Assembly (NCBI RefSeq): GCF_023716945.1
Contig: NZ_JAMQQF010000016.1
Coordinates: 1-37,097 of the forward strand
DNA: 37,097 bases
Source: Frankia sp. AiPs1
GTDB taxonomy: Bacteria > Actinomycetota > Actinomycetes > Frankiales > Frankiaceae
Reading direction: 5' to 3'
Part shown: positions 30,252 through 37,097 of the stretch, piece by piece
How positions within the stretch are numbered: position 1 is the stretch's first letter
Layout: the number at the start of each line of letters is the position of its first letter
Notes under the pieces: generated by a model
Database searches by the model: none
Seen by the model: only the letters and a program-made list of their open reading frames with translations
What the model was told of the DNA's origin: nothing
Program-made: the position numbers and the translations under genes

Positions 30252-31129
30252 CGGCCCGGACCGTGGGGCACGGTGATCGTGATGACGGTGGGCCCGCCCG
30301 CCGGGCTGTCGAGGTCGAGCCGGCCGTCGAAGGTCTCGAGCCGGCGCATGACGCCGCGCAGCCCCAGCCCTGCCGCGGGGTCGGCGCCCCCGATCCCGTT
30401 GTCGGTGACGACGATCCTCAGGACGGCCCCGTCGTGGCGCAGGGTGACCCCGCCGGCCGTGGCCCGGCTGTGCTTGACGGCGTTGGCGAGACACTCGGCG
30501 GTCGCGAGGTAGGCGGCCGACTGCACCGCCGCAGGCAGCGCCGCCGGGGCATCGCCGTCGACGGTCACCGGCAGCGCGAGGTCCAGGGCGAGGGCCCGCA
30601 GACCGCCGGCGAGGCCGCGGTCGGCGAGCACCGCGGGGTGGATGCTGTGCATGACGGTGCGCAGGTCGGCCAGGGCGCTGACCGCGGTGGACCGGGCCTC
30701 GCTCAGCAGTTGCGCGGTCGCGTCGGGGTCCGCCCGGATCAGGTCCTGCGCCATGCCGAGGCTGAGCGCGAGCGAGACCATGCGCGCCTGGGCGCCGTCA
30801 TGGAGGTCCCGTTCGACCCGGGCGAGTTCGGCGGCCTGCCCGTCGAGGGCCCGGCGGCGGGTGTGCGTCAGGATGTCGACCCGTCTGGTGAGCTCCTTCT
30901 CCCGGCCGTCCGGGCGGCGGCTGACCACCCAGGCGTGCACGCCGAAGAGGATCGACCACGCTGTGGTGCTCCACAGCGGCCAGAAGTACCCACCCCCGGA
31001 GAGCGCCCACACCGTCAGATCGACCGGCACGAGGAGCACCAGCACCGCTCGTCCGGCCGCCAGCCGCCGGCGGCGGCCCGGCGGCCGGCGAAGCGTCCAG
31101 CCCGCCAAGCAGGCCGGCGAGGGCGGCAA
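30242..31129 (-). CDS. Sensor histidine kinase (NarL-partner type) with 2TM domain
   Basis: This 295-residue kinase has an Arg-rich N-terminus, then a 2TM-type sensor of two membrane helices around GGGYFWPLW. A dimerisation/phosphoacceptor domain follows with H110 in RVERDLHDGAQARM, and the ATP-binding domain has CLANAVKHS (N box), DNGIGG (G1) and GLGLRGV (G2). The only upstream start that keeps the Arg-rich segment is a TTG at 31129, and a GTG at 31045 is the other option; both have weak ribosome binding sites. Its first 332 bp overlap the end of the DUF418 gene in another frame, so the N-terminus may be shortened or the start displaced by a past deletion. Confidence 0.88.
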   Translation of the reverse strand: MPPSPACLAGWTLRRPPGRRRRLAAGRAVLVLLVPVDLTVWALSGGGYFWPLWSTTAWSILFGVHAWVVSRRPDGREKELTRRVDILTHTRRRALDGQAAELARVERDLHDGAQARMVSLALSLGMAQDLIRADPDATAQLLSEARSTAVSALADLRTVMHSIHPAVLADRGLAGGLRALALDLALPVTVDGDAPAALPAAVQSAAYLATAECLANAVKHSRATAGGVTLRHDGAVLRIVVTDNGIGGADPAAGLGLRGVMRRLETFDGRLDLDSPAGGPTVITITVPHGPGRLP

Positions 31130-32198
31130 CGTAGGTGGAGCCGCCGAGGTCGAGTGCCCACCGGGAGAACAGCGCCAGCCACACCACCGACTGGAACAGG
31201 TATCCCGTCATCGAACGGCGTCCCAGGGCGGCCACGTCGTGCACACAGCTCCAGGCCCGATCCGAGCGCACGCGCCGCGGCTGGGCCAGTCGCGCCGCCA
31301 GCAGGCCGAACAGGGCCACGTAGCCGGGGCCGGCGTACTCGCCCGTGACCGCGTGGAGCCACGACATGCGGTGCACTGTACCTGCGTCGACATGCGCGAT
31401 ACCGGCCGAAACGAAGGCGTACGGCAGCGCGCCGGCGATGGCGATACCGAGGCCGACGCAGGCGACCCGACGCAGCAGCGTCCGGTGCGCGGCAGGGTCC
31501 TCGAGGATGCGCCGCCGTGCCGCCCAGATGCCCAGCCAGACGATGACGAGGAAGGGAATCACGGTCGCGGTGTGGACGGGCCATTCGGCGAGCCGGTCGA
31601 GGACCGAGCGCCCGTAGGACGACGCCGCCAGCGACGGGTCGGCCGAGTTGGTCAGTGTCGCCTGCCCCCGCTGCCAGCGCAGGACGACCGCCAGCGCGAC
31701 GGCCGCGGCCTCGAGCGTCTGGATTCCCCAGAGCCAGAGCACGAGCCGGTGGAAACGGTCGCCTCGATGGAGCATGAAAAGGGTCGCGAGGATGCCGACG
31801 ATTCCGTAGGCGCCGAGGAAGTCGCCGAAGTAGAGCAGCGTCGCATGCACGAAGCCGAAGCCGATGAGGCAGGCGTTGCGGCGCAGCAGGACACGCCGCC
31901 CGCCGTCGCGGTCGGTCGCCCGGCGGCGGGCGAGTTGGACGAGGCTGTAACCGAACATGACCGCGAAGACCGGGTACGCCCGGTTGTTCACCAGCGTGAT
32001 CATCAGGAAGTTCACGACGCGCTCCGCGCCGCGGGGCGTGCCGTCAATGCCGGGCCGGCCGGCGAAGGCGCAGTTCCCGGCGTTGGCGAGCGCGATGAAC
32101 AGCAGCATCGCGCCGCGGGCCAGGTCGGGGGCCAGCGCGCGCTGCACGAGGTGCACAGGTCCGGGCGAGGATGCCGGCGCGGGAAGTGGCTGCGTCAT
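30798..32198 (-). CDS. DUF418-type membrane protein with overrun 3' end
   Basis: This is a DUF418/YeiB-like membrane protein of unknown function. From the ATG at 32198 (behind GAGGGTC) it keeps the N-terminal helices (GAMLLFIALAN), NNRAYPVFAVMFGYSLVQLARR, RRNACLIGFGFVHATLLYFGDFL and the late RRSMTGYLFQSVVWLALFSRWAL. After the helix ending near 31110 the usual closing part of the family (a helix and a G-P-x-E-x-L-LR-x-LT segment) is missing. The frame runs on through low-complexity sequence into the kinase gene until 30798. The last 110 or so codons overlap the kinase and are probably not native. A deletion that joined the two genes would explain it. Confidence 0.75.
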   Translation of the reverse strand: MTQPLPAPASSPGPVHLVQRALAPDLARGAMLLFIALANAGNCAFAGRPGIDGTPRGAERVVNFLMITLVNNRAYPVFAVMFGYSLVQLARRRATDRDGGRRVLLRRNACLIGFGFVHATLLYFGDFLGAYGIVGILATLFMLHRGDRFHRLVLWLWGIQTLEAAAVALAVVLRWQRGQATLTNSADPSLAASSYGRSVLDRLAEWPVHTATVIPFLVIVWLGIWAARRRILEDPAAHRTLLRRVACVGLGIAIAGALPYAFVSAGIAHVDAGTVHRMSWLHAVTGEYAGPGYVALFGLLAARLAQPRRVRSDRAWSCVHDVAALGRRSMTGYLFQSVVWLALFSRWALDLGGSTYVAALAGLLGGLDASPAAGPPPAAGGRTSGAGAPRAGRSDGVGALRGWVLLAAVEHHSVVDPLRRARLGGQPPPGRPGEGAHQTGRHPDAHPPPGPRRAGRRTRPGRTGPP

Positions 32199-32476
32199 GA
32201 CCCTCAGACTCGCGGCGCCCGGCCACCGCCACGAGGGGCCTGGACACCCTCTTCGATCGGGGGCCTGCACCCTCCCCAGCTCGCCTGACGCCGCCATGTC
32301 CGCCGCCCATGGCTCCGGGGAATCGTGTGACAGGCGGGGCCGTGGCGCTCATGATGATCGTCGTATGCCCGCCATGCGAGCCGAGTGAGGGCCGACGACC
32401 GAGTAACCGCGGCAGGTCGGTGACGAGCGTCGACACGTGTGCGTGGGCTCGGCCGCGATGACGCTGGGAGGCCAGG

Positions 32477-33823
32477 TTGCCTGACCACGGTGACGAGCAC
32501 GCCAGGTGGATCACCGGCTGGTTGGAACGTGAGGTGGGCGGGAAGGTCGTCCGCATCGAGCGGCAGGCGCGCTGGCGCCCGGCCTGGTGGGTCGATGTCG
32601 AACGCGACGGCGAGCTGGTGCCGTTATACGTGCGGGGCGAGCGGGTCGACTCGCCGTCGGCGTTCCCGCTCGCGCACGAGATGCGTTTCCAGTCGGTCCT
32701 GCAGGACCAGGGCATTCCGGTGCCGGCCGTCCACGGCTGGTCGGAGGAGCCGCGGGCATATGTGATGGCGCGCGTCGAGGGACGCGACTCCTTCGAGGGC
32801 GTGCCGGCCGACGAGCGCCGCCGGGCGATGGAGGACTACATCGACATCCTCGTCCGGTTGCATGCGCTCGACCTGGCGCCGTTCGTGGCGGCGGGCGTCG
32901 TGCGGGCCGGTGCCGGTGAGGATCCCGGTGCGGTGGGCCTGCGGCACTTCGAGGAGTCCGCCTACCGGAAGTTGAAGAAGCGACCCGATCCCTTCCAGGA
33001 ATTCGTGCTGGGCTGGCTGTCGCGGCATCGCCCCGACTCACGCGGCCGCGAGTCGGCCATCGTCTGGGATGCCGGCCAGCTCCTGCATTCCGGCGGGCGC
33101 ATCACCGCGCTGCTTGACCTGGAGTTCGGCCATGTCGGCGACCCCATGCAGGATCTCGGCGGGATGTGGGTGCGCAGCCCGTTCGTGGCCCTCGGCGACC
33201 TCGCCCCCCTGATGCGCCGCTACGAGGAGCGCAGCGGCACCGCGGTGGACCTCCAGGCCGTCCATTACCACTACATTCTGTGGGCGCTGTCGAACCAGCT
33301 CGAGTTCCACTCCGTGCTCGCCGATCCGGTGCCCGGCACGGACTACATGCTCAATCTGCACTGGTGCATCGAGACCAATCTGATGGCGCTCGAAGGAATC
33401 GCCACCGTCGTCGGGGTCGAGCTGGCGCAGGTGGCCGAGCCCGGGCCGGTCGGGTCGGCTTACGGGCCGGCGCACCAGCACCTGACCCGCTCACTCGAGG
33501 GGCAGGACCTCGGCGCCGGCGCGCAGCGCTACCACAACCGCATGTCGGTGCGGCTCGCCCGACACCTGCAGCGGATCGACGAGATCGGGGCGGCGGTCGT
33601 CGACGCGGACCTCGACGACACCGCCGCCCTGGTGGGCCGACGCCCGCGGTCGTGGGTGGACGGCGAGCGGGCGCTGGAGGACTTCGTCCTCGCCGACGAC
33701 GGCCGCCACGACGCCGAGCTCGTCGCGCTGTTCCACCGTCGCCTGCACCGGGCCCGCATGCTCAACGGCCCGGCGGGCTCGTGGATCACACAGCACCGCG
33801 ACGTCGCGCAGCCCAGCCTGTGA
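32477..33823 (+). CDS. APH-fold phosphotransferase-like protein, variant catalytic loop
   Basis: This 448-residue protein is related to the phosphotransferase at 15261-16760. The start is a TTG at 32477 behind a strong GGGAGG. VMARVEGRDSFEGVP and RRAMEDYIDILVRLHALD match the hinge and alpha-C end of the fold. The Mg site LLDLEFGHVGDPMQDLGG is kept. The catalytic loop, however, reads IVWDAGQLLH instead of HGD-x4-N, a few residues shorter. Related sequences with a DxGQ loop exist, so the form is a subgroup rather than damage, but kinase activity is doubtful. The substrate is unknown. It stands alone, convergent with the ABC binding protein gene. Confidence 0.8.
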   Translation: MPDHGDEHARWITGWLEREVGGKVVRIERQARWRPAWWVDVERDGELVPLYVRGERVDSPSAFPLAHEMRFQSVLQDQGIPVPAVHGWSEEPRAYVMARVEGRDSFEGVPADERRRAMEDYIDILVRLHALDLAPFVAAGVVRAGAGEDPGAVGLRHFEESAYRKLKKRPDPFQEFVLGWLSRHRPDSRGRESAIVWDAGQLLHSGGRITALLDLEFGHVGDPMQDLGGMWVRSPFVALGDLAPLMRRYEERSGTAVDLQAVHYHYILWALSNQLEFHSVLADPVPGTDYMLNLHWCIETNLMALEGIATVVGVELAQVAEPGPVGSAYGPAHQHLTRSLEGQDLGAGAQRYHNRMSVRLARHLQRIDEIGAAVVDADLDDTAALVGRRPRSWVDGERALEDFVLADDGRHDAELVALFHRRLHRARMLNGPAGSWITQHRDVAQPSL

Positions 33824-33844
33824 GCGGGGCGGGGGTTTCGCGGA

Positions 33845-35065
33845 TCAGGGGGTGAGCTCCTTGCCGCACAGATTCGGTGCCACCACGTCGAACGCGCTGC
33901 CCTTGGCGTTGGCCTGGACGAAGGCGTAGCAGGTGGTCGGCTTGCCGAGGCCGGTCCTGATGTTGATCGGACTGATCAGGCCGCCGGCGTCGTAGCGCGT
34001 CACGGATCGCAGCGCGGTGATGAAGCCGTCTCGGGTGGGGCAGGCGCCGGCGAGTTCCAGGCCGCGGATGAACATGTCCGCCTCGATGTAGGAGGTCACG
34101 GCGAGGTCCTGCTCCGGCTGGCTGATCTGGGGCGAGTAGCGGGTCATCGCCGTGGTGTAGGCGGCCAGGGCCGGGCCGCCGGACTCGAAGGGCCGGTAGA
34201 AGACGGGGACGCTCAGTCCCGCCAGCCGGGGGCCGTAGGTGCGCAGCAGCCGGCGGTCGTAGCCGCTCGCGGACAGGACGACCTTCGGGCTTCGGCCCGC
34301 GGCGCGCAGCGCGTCGAGGATCGCGACGAGAGCGTCCGGCTGGACCACGCTGATGACGGTGTCCGGATCGAGGGCGGCGATCCGCTGGGCGACCGACTGC
34401 GGGCTGTCCGCGCCCGGGGTGTAGTTCAGCGTGTCGAGGACCTGCACACCGGCGGCGTCCACGCTGCGCCCGTATCTCGCCGCCGCGTCCGAGACGCCGG
34501 TCGACAGCGCGGTCTGCACCACGACCGCTCGGCTGCCGCCCTGGGAGCGCACGTACTGCCCGTAGGTGTCGGTGGGAGCGGCGCTGACGTACGAGAAGGC
34601 GAACATGTTCTGGTATTTCGACCAGACCTGCTCGGCGGCCAGGCCGGTCACCGGGACATTCCGGTCCGCCAGGTACTGCGCACTACCGCTCGCGGCGAGG
34701 GTCGCCTCGATGATGCCGAAGACATGCTGGCCGTCGACGAGATCGCGGGCGGCGGTCTCGTTCGTGGCGGCCGCGCCCTGGTCGTCCCGCCAGGTGTAGG
34801 TGATGGTGCGGCCGCGGACACCGCCGGTGGAATTCGCCACGCCCAGGCGGGCGTCGATCCCGGAACGGACGGCGCCGAAGGCGCTCGCGACCGCTCCCGT
34901 GTCGGGGTAGAGGACGCCGAGGTTGACGTGGTCGGCCGTCACCCCCGGGGTGTCGCAGGTGGACGCCGAGGCCACACCGGAGGTTGAGCAACCACCGGCA
35001 CCGGCGACCACCAGAAGTAACATGGCGCTCACCGCCAGAGGTCTCGAATGGCGGCACGTGAACAT
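33845..35065 (-). CDS. ABC-transporter amino-acid-type substrate-binding lipoprotein
   Basis: This 406-residue protein is a periplasmic-type binding protein of the branched-chain amino acid/amide (LivJ-like) class, anchored by lipid. The signal peptide ends in GAGGC. The mature part starts with VNLGVLYPDTGAVASAFGAV and STGGVRGRTITYTWRDDQG, then FGIIEATLAASG, then TDTYGQYV, all typical of the type I fold. The ATG at 35065 follows CAGGGAG. No permease or ATPase genes are next to it, so it may work with a transporter encoded elsewhere or act as a sensor. Its ligand is unknown. Confidence 0.88.
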   Translation of the reverse strand: MFTCRHSRPLAVSAMLLLVVAGAGGCSTSGVASASTCDTPGVTADHVNLGVLYPDTGAVASAFGAVRSGIDARLGVANSTGGVRGRTITYTWRDDQGAAATNETAARDLVDGQHVFGIIEATLAASGSAQYLADRNVPVTGLAAEQVWSKYQNMFAFSYVSAAPTDTYGQYVRSQGGSRAVVVQTALSTGVSDAAARYGRSVDAAGVQVLDTLNYTPGADSPQSVAQRIAALDPDTVISVVQPDALVAILDALRAAGRSPKVVLSASGYDRRLLRTYGPRLAGLSVPVFYRPFESGGPALAAYTTAMTRYSPQISQPEQDLAVTSYIEADMFIRGLELAGACPTRDGFITALRSVTRYDAGGLISPINIRTGLGKPTTCYAFVQANAKGSAFDVVAPNLCGKELTP

Positions 35066-35184
35066 GGGACTCCCTGGCACGGAGGTGGGTGGCAGCGCGC
35101 TAATCGGGCGGCAGGACGGCACATCCGCCGGCGAGGTGGAGTTGCCGCCGGCGAGGCGGAATAAGCGTCCGTGCATTCGATCCT

Positions 35185-35216
35185 GCACTGATCAACATTG
35201 TGGAGCTGATCAGTGC
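35185..35216. promoter_or_regulatory. Perfect 10-bp inverted repeat upstream of binding protein
   Basis: GCACTGATCA (35185-35194) and TGATCAGTGC (35207-35216) face each other across 12 bp, a typical dimer operator layout. They lie 120-151 bp upstream of the binding-protein start and 129 bp or more past the methyltransferase stop. A terminator for the latter is the alternative. Confidence 0.45.
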
Positions 35217-35344
35217 GGCAACACTACCGAGGCCGGCATCCGCGGCCAATGACTGGCTGGCATATTCGTTATTGTCGCGAATGTCCCGATGTGCGCAATC
35301 ACGTGGTGTTGGGCGGAACCGGGCCAGGCCGCCCGCCCGGCGGG

Positions 35345-36202
35345 TTACGCCTTGCGGGCGATGCCGCCGTACACGCTGACGTCGGCGTCGGTGAGATCGG
35401 CGTGGACGGGGTCCGGGAGCCAGCGGTGGACGAGGTCGACGCCGGGGGAAAGCAGTTCCAGGTCGAGGAACAGGCGCTGCACCTCGGCGCGGCTGCGGAG
35501 CTGGTTGGGGATGCGGCGATTGCGGTACGCCGACGCCGACGCCTCGAAGGCGGGATCGAAGTCGGCGGTGGCGTGGGTGAGGGCCAGGTAGCTGCCCGCG
35601 GGCAGCGCGTCGAGCAGCGTGCGAAGAATGTCGAGCGGGGAGTCGGAGTCGGGGATGAACGGGAAGATCGAGATGAGTGAGAGGGCGACCGGCCGGGTCA
35701 GGTCGAGGGTCTCGGTCAGCTCGGGGGAGTCGAGGATGAGGCCCGGGTTGCGCAGGTCCGCGTCGAGGTAGGCGGTGCGGCCCGCGGGGCTGCTGGTCAG
35801 CAGGGCGCGGGCGTGGGCGAGCACGATCGGATCGTTGTCGACATAGACGACCCGGGTGTCCGGGGCGATCTCCTGAACCACCTCGTGCAGGTTGGGCGAG
35901 GTGGGGATGCCGGTGCCGATGTCGAGGAACTGGCGGATCCCGCGGTCGCCGGCGAGGAAGCGGGTCGCGCGGATCATGAAGGCGCGGTTGTGTCGGGCGA
36001 CGTTGCGGGCGTTCGGATAGGTGGCCAGCACCTGTTCCGCGGCCTGCCGGTCGGCCGGGAAGTTGTCCTTCCCGCCCAGGTAGTAGTCGTACATCCGGGC
36101 GGAATGCGCCTCGTCGATCTTCAGGTCGGCCGGCTGGGGCTCGTCGGCGAGGGAGGTCCACCACTGCCCGCCGGGGGCGTTTCCTGCAGCCGCTTCGGTC
36201 AC
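35345..36202 (-). CDS. S-adenosyl methyltransferase (PF04672/DUF574 type)
   Basis: This 285-residue SAM-dependent methyltransferase is of the kind multiplied in actinomycete genomes. ARMYDYYLGGKDNFPADRQA is its hallmark. FLDIGTGIPTSPNLHEVV is the SAM-binding loop, and VVYVDNDPIVLAHARALL holds the acid for the ribose. VALSLISIFPFI and SYLALTHAT follow in the right order. The GTG at 36202 is chosen because GAGGGGCAGG precedes it and because the family starts at this point; a GTG at 36301 is open too. Substrates of this family are unknown. It lies upstream of the binding-protein gene on the same strand, 279 bp away, and is divergent from an SCO6745-type gene. Confidence 0.92.
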   Translation of the reverse strand: MTEAAAGNAPGGQWWTSLADEPQPADLKIDEAHSARMYDYYLGGKDNFPADRQAAEQVLATYPNARNVARHNRAFMIRATRFLAGDRGIRQFLDIGTGIPTSPNLHEVVQEIAPDTRVVYVDNDPIVLAHARALLTSSPAGRTAYLDADLRNPGLILDSPELTETLDLTRPVALSLISIFPFIPDSDSPLDILRTLLDALPAGSYLALTHATADFDPAFEASASAYRNRRIPNQLRSRAEVQRLFLDLELLSPGVDLVHRWLPDPVHADLTDADVSVYGGIARKA

Positions 36203-36674
36203 CGCAACCTGCCCCTCAAAGTCGGACGATCCCGCCCTAATCACCCTAGCCGCAGCGGCCTCGGTGGGTCCACGAGTCGGCGGAAGGTCAACGCTGTTCA
36301 CTGCGTGGCTGGAGAGTGGTACGGTGCCGCCGTGACCATCATTTCCGCTCGCCGCGCTAACACCATTATCGGCGTCGGACCACCGTTACCCGGCTCTGCG
36401 AGCAGTACGGACGGCCGCCGCGCGGACGGTCCGTCTCCCGTTCCGACCGGATCGCCTTGCGACGCCATTCTTCGGCCCGCCGCCGGTCGTCCTCCGCGGT
36501 TTGTGGGAGGACCCGTGCGGCCGTCCGACGCCGATATCGAATCAGCCGGCGTCGCCGTGCGTCCGGCGATTTTCCGGCGCGTGCACACGCGTATTGTCCG
36601 CTCGGCCGGTTCTTCGTGCCCGACGTGTCGGGTCGCCGTTGCGGCGTCACTACCCGCGTGATGAGAGGAGACGA
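36203..36674. other. Divergent intergenic region, 472 bp
   Basis: No convincing gene is seen here. It contains a few A+T-richer stretches (about 36225-36245 and 36330-36370) where the divergent promoters probably lie, and the ribosome binding site AGGAG of the next gene at its right end. Confidence 0.5.
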
Positions 36675-37097
36675 ATGGTGACCACGGACGGGCACATCCT
36701 GACAGACGGCGCAGCGGCCGGAGTGGACGTGGCCCGCACCCGTCCCGCGCTGCTGGCGATCGAGCCCACCTTCGGCGCCGGCGTGCTCTGCCCGGCTGTC
36801 CACGCGGCGCTGGCCCGACTCGACCTCGGGCTCGACGACGTCGCGGTCGTGAACCTGGTGACCCGCGCCGCGCTGTTGGGACCGACGTCGGCCGACGTGG
36901 TGGTGGCGACCTTCTACAACGTCAACCCCCGGCTGGTCGCCAGCATCATTCCGGCCGTGTGGCGCAAGGCGTCACCCGAGGCCATCCTTGCGGCGCAACA
37001 GGAGGCGTTCGCGCCGGTGCTCGCCGCGGCGCTCGCGCCGATCGACCCGGCCGAGCTCGGCGAGCTGGCCGAACTCGCGCGCACGGCCGGGCAGGCC
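36675..37097 (+). CDS. SCO6745-family helical protein, 3' end cut by window edge
   Basis: The ATG at 36675, behind AGGAG, opens a frame of 141 codons that runs off the right edge. The sequence resembles the SCO6745 family, helical proteins with a helix-turn-helix-like fold (HTH_67) and unknown role. LLGPTSADVVVATFYNVNPR is the family's signature, followed by IIPAVWRKASPEAILAAQ. The N-terminal FGAGVLCPAVHAALARLDL fits as well. About half of a family-typical protein of roughly 280 residues is visible. It is transcribed away from the methyltransferase gene. Confidence 0.82.
   Translation, partial: MVTTDGHILTDGAAAGVDVARTRPALLAIEPTFGAGVLCPAVHAALARLDLGLDDVAVVNLVTRAALLGPTSADVVVATFYNVNPRLVASIIPAVWRKASPEAILAAQQEAFAPVLAAALAPIDPAELGELAELARTAGQA

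Noticed and set aside
35813-36661. 282-codon plus-strand frame over the methyltransferase and the following gap
   Set aside because: Its first half is antisense to the methyltransferase gene, and the rest has no recognisable domain or start signal.

Overview
The window is about 70% G+C or more, uses many GTG and TTG starts and 4-nt start/stop overlaps, and carries families typical of filamentous actinobacteria: a PF04672-type S-adenosyl methyltransferase, a DUF2637 protein, an SCO6745-type helical protein, TAT and lipoprotein exports, and P450/LysR/TetR clusters. It is actinobacterial chromosome, most likely Frankia or a close relative; the genus is an inference. No rRNA, tRNA, CRISPR array, transposase or integrase was seen.

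Positions 1-9900 are a patchwork of small units. They hold the 3' part of a Rieske protein, an AbrB-Fic module, an OmpA-like lipoprotein, a Xi-class glutathione transferase, two coupled unknown ORFs, an XRE regulator with a barrel-like C-terminal domain, an enoyl-CoA hydratase-like protein, a DUF72 protein whose start is damaged or non-standard, a small phage-like ORF, a DUF2637 membrane protein, a PPOX-fold protein and a DUF1360 protein. Positions 9899-12439 hold a degenerate VOC gene and a tightly coupled operon of cupredoxin lipoprotein, TAT metallophosphoesterase and membrane protein.

Positions 12455-18759 form one metabolic cluster. On the minus strand, a CrtC/AttH-like protein, an APH-fold phosphotransferase, a cytochrome P450 and an aldehyde dehydrogenase are read together, opposite a divergent LysR regulator. 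Oxidation of an unknown hydrophobic substrate is the likely theme. Positions 18822-24622 carry a GT2 glycosyltransferase, a CsbD-like stress protein, an M13 metallopeptidase and an MFS exporter with its TetR regulator.

Positions 24623-29537 are the most distinctive part. A 0.7-kb leader region, including a 14-codon ORF joined by ATGA to the next start, precedes a stand-alone A-T-TE synthetase. Its adenylation domain has Ile where amino-acid-activating domains have the amine-binding Asp. An FMN-dependent alpha-hydroxyacid oxidase follows on the same strand. Together they suggest a small pathway that oxidises an alpha-hydroxy acid to an alpha-keto acid and then activates and releases or dimerises it. 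Two-component system genes lie next (29584-31129), with the kinase embedded in the 3' end of a DUF418 gene. After these come a second, motif-variant phosphotransferase, an amino-acid-type ABC binding lipoprotein, the methyltransferase, and an SCO6745-type protein cut by the right edge.
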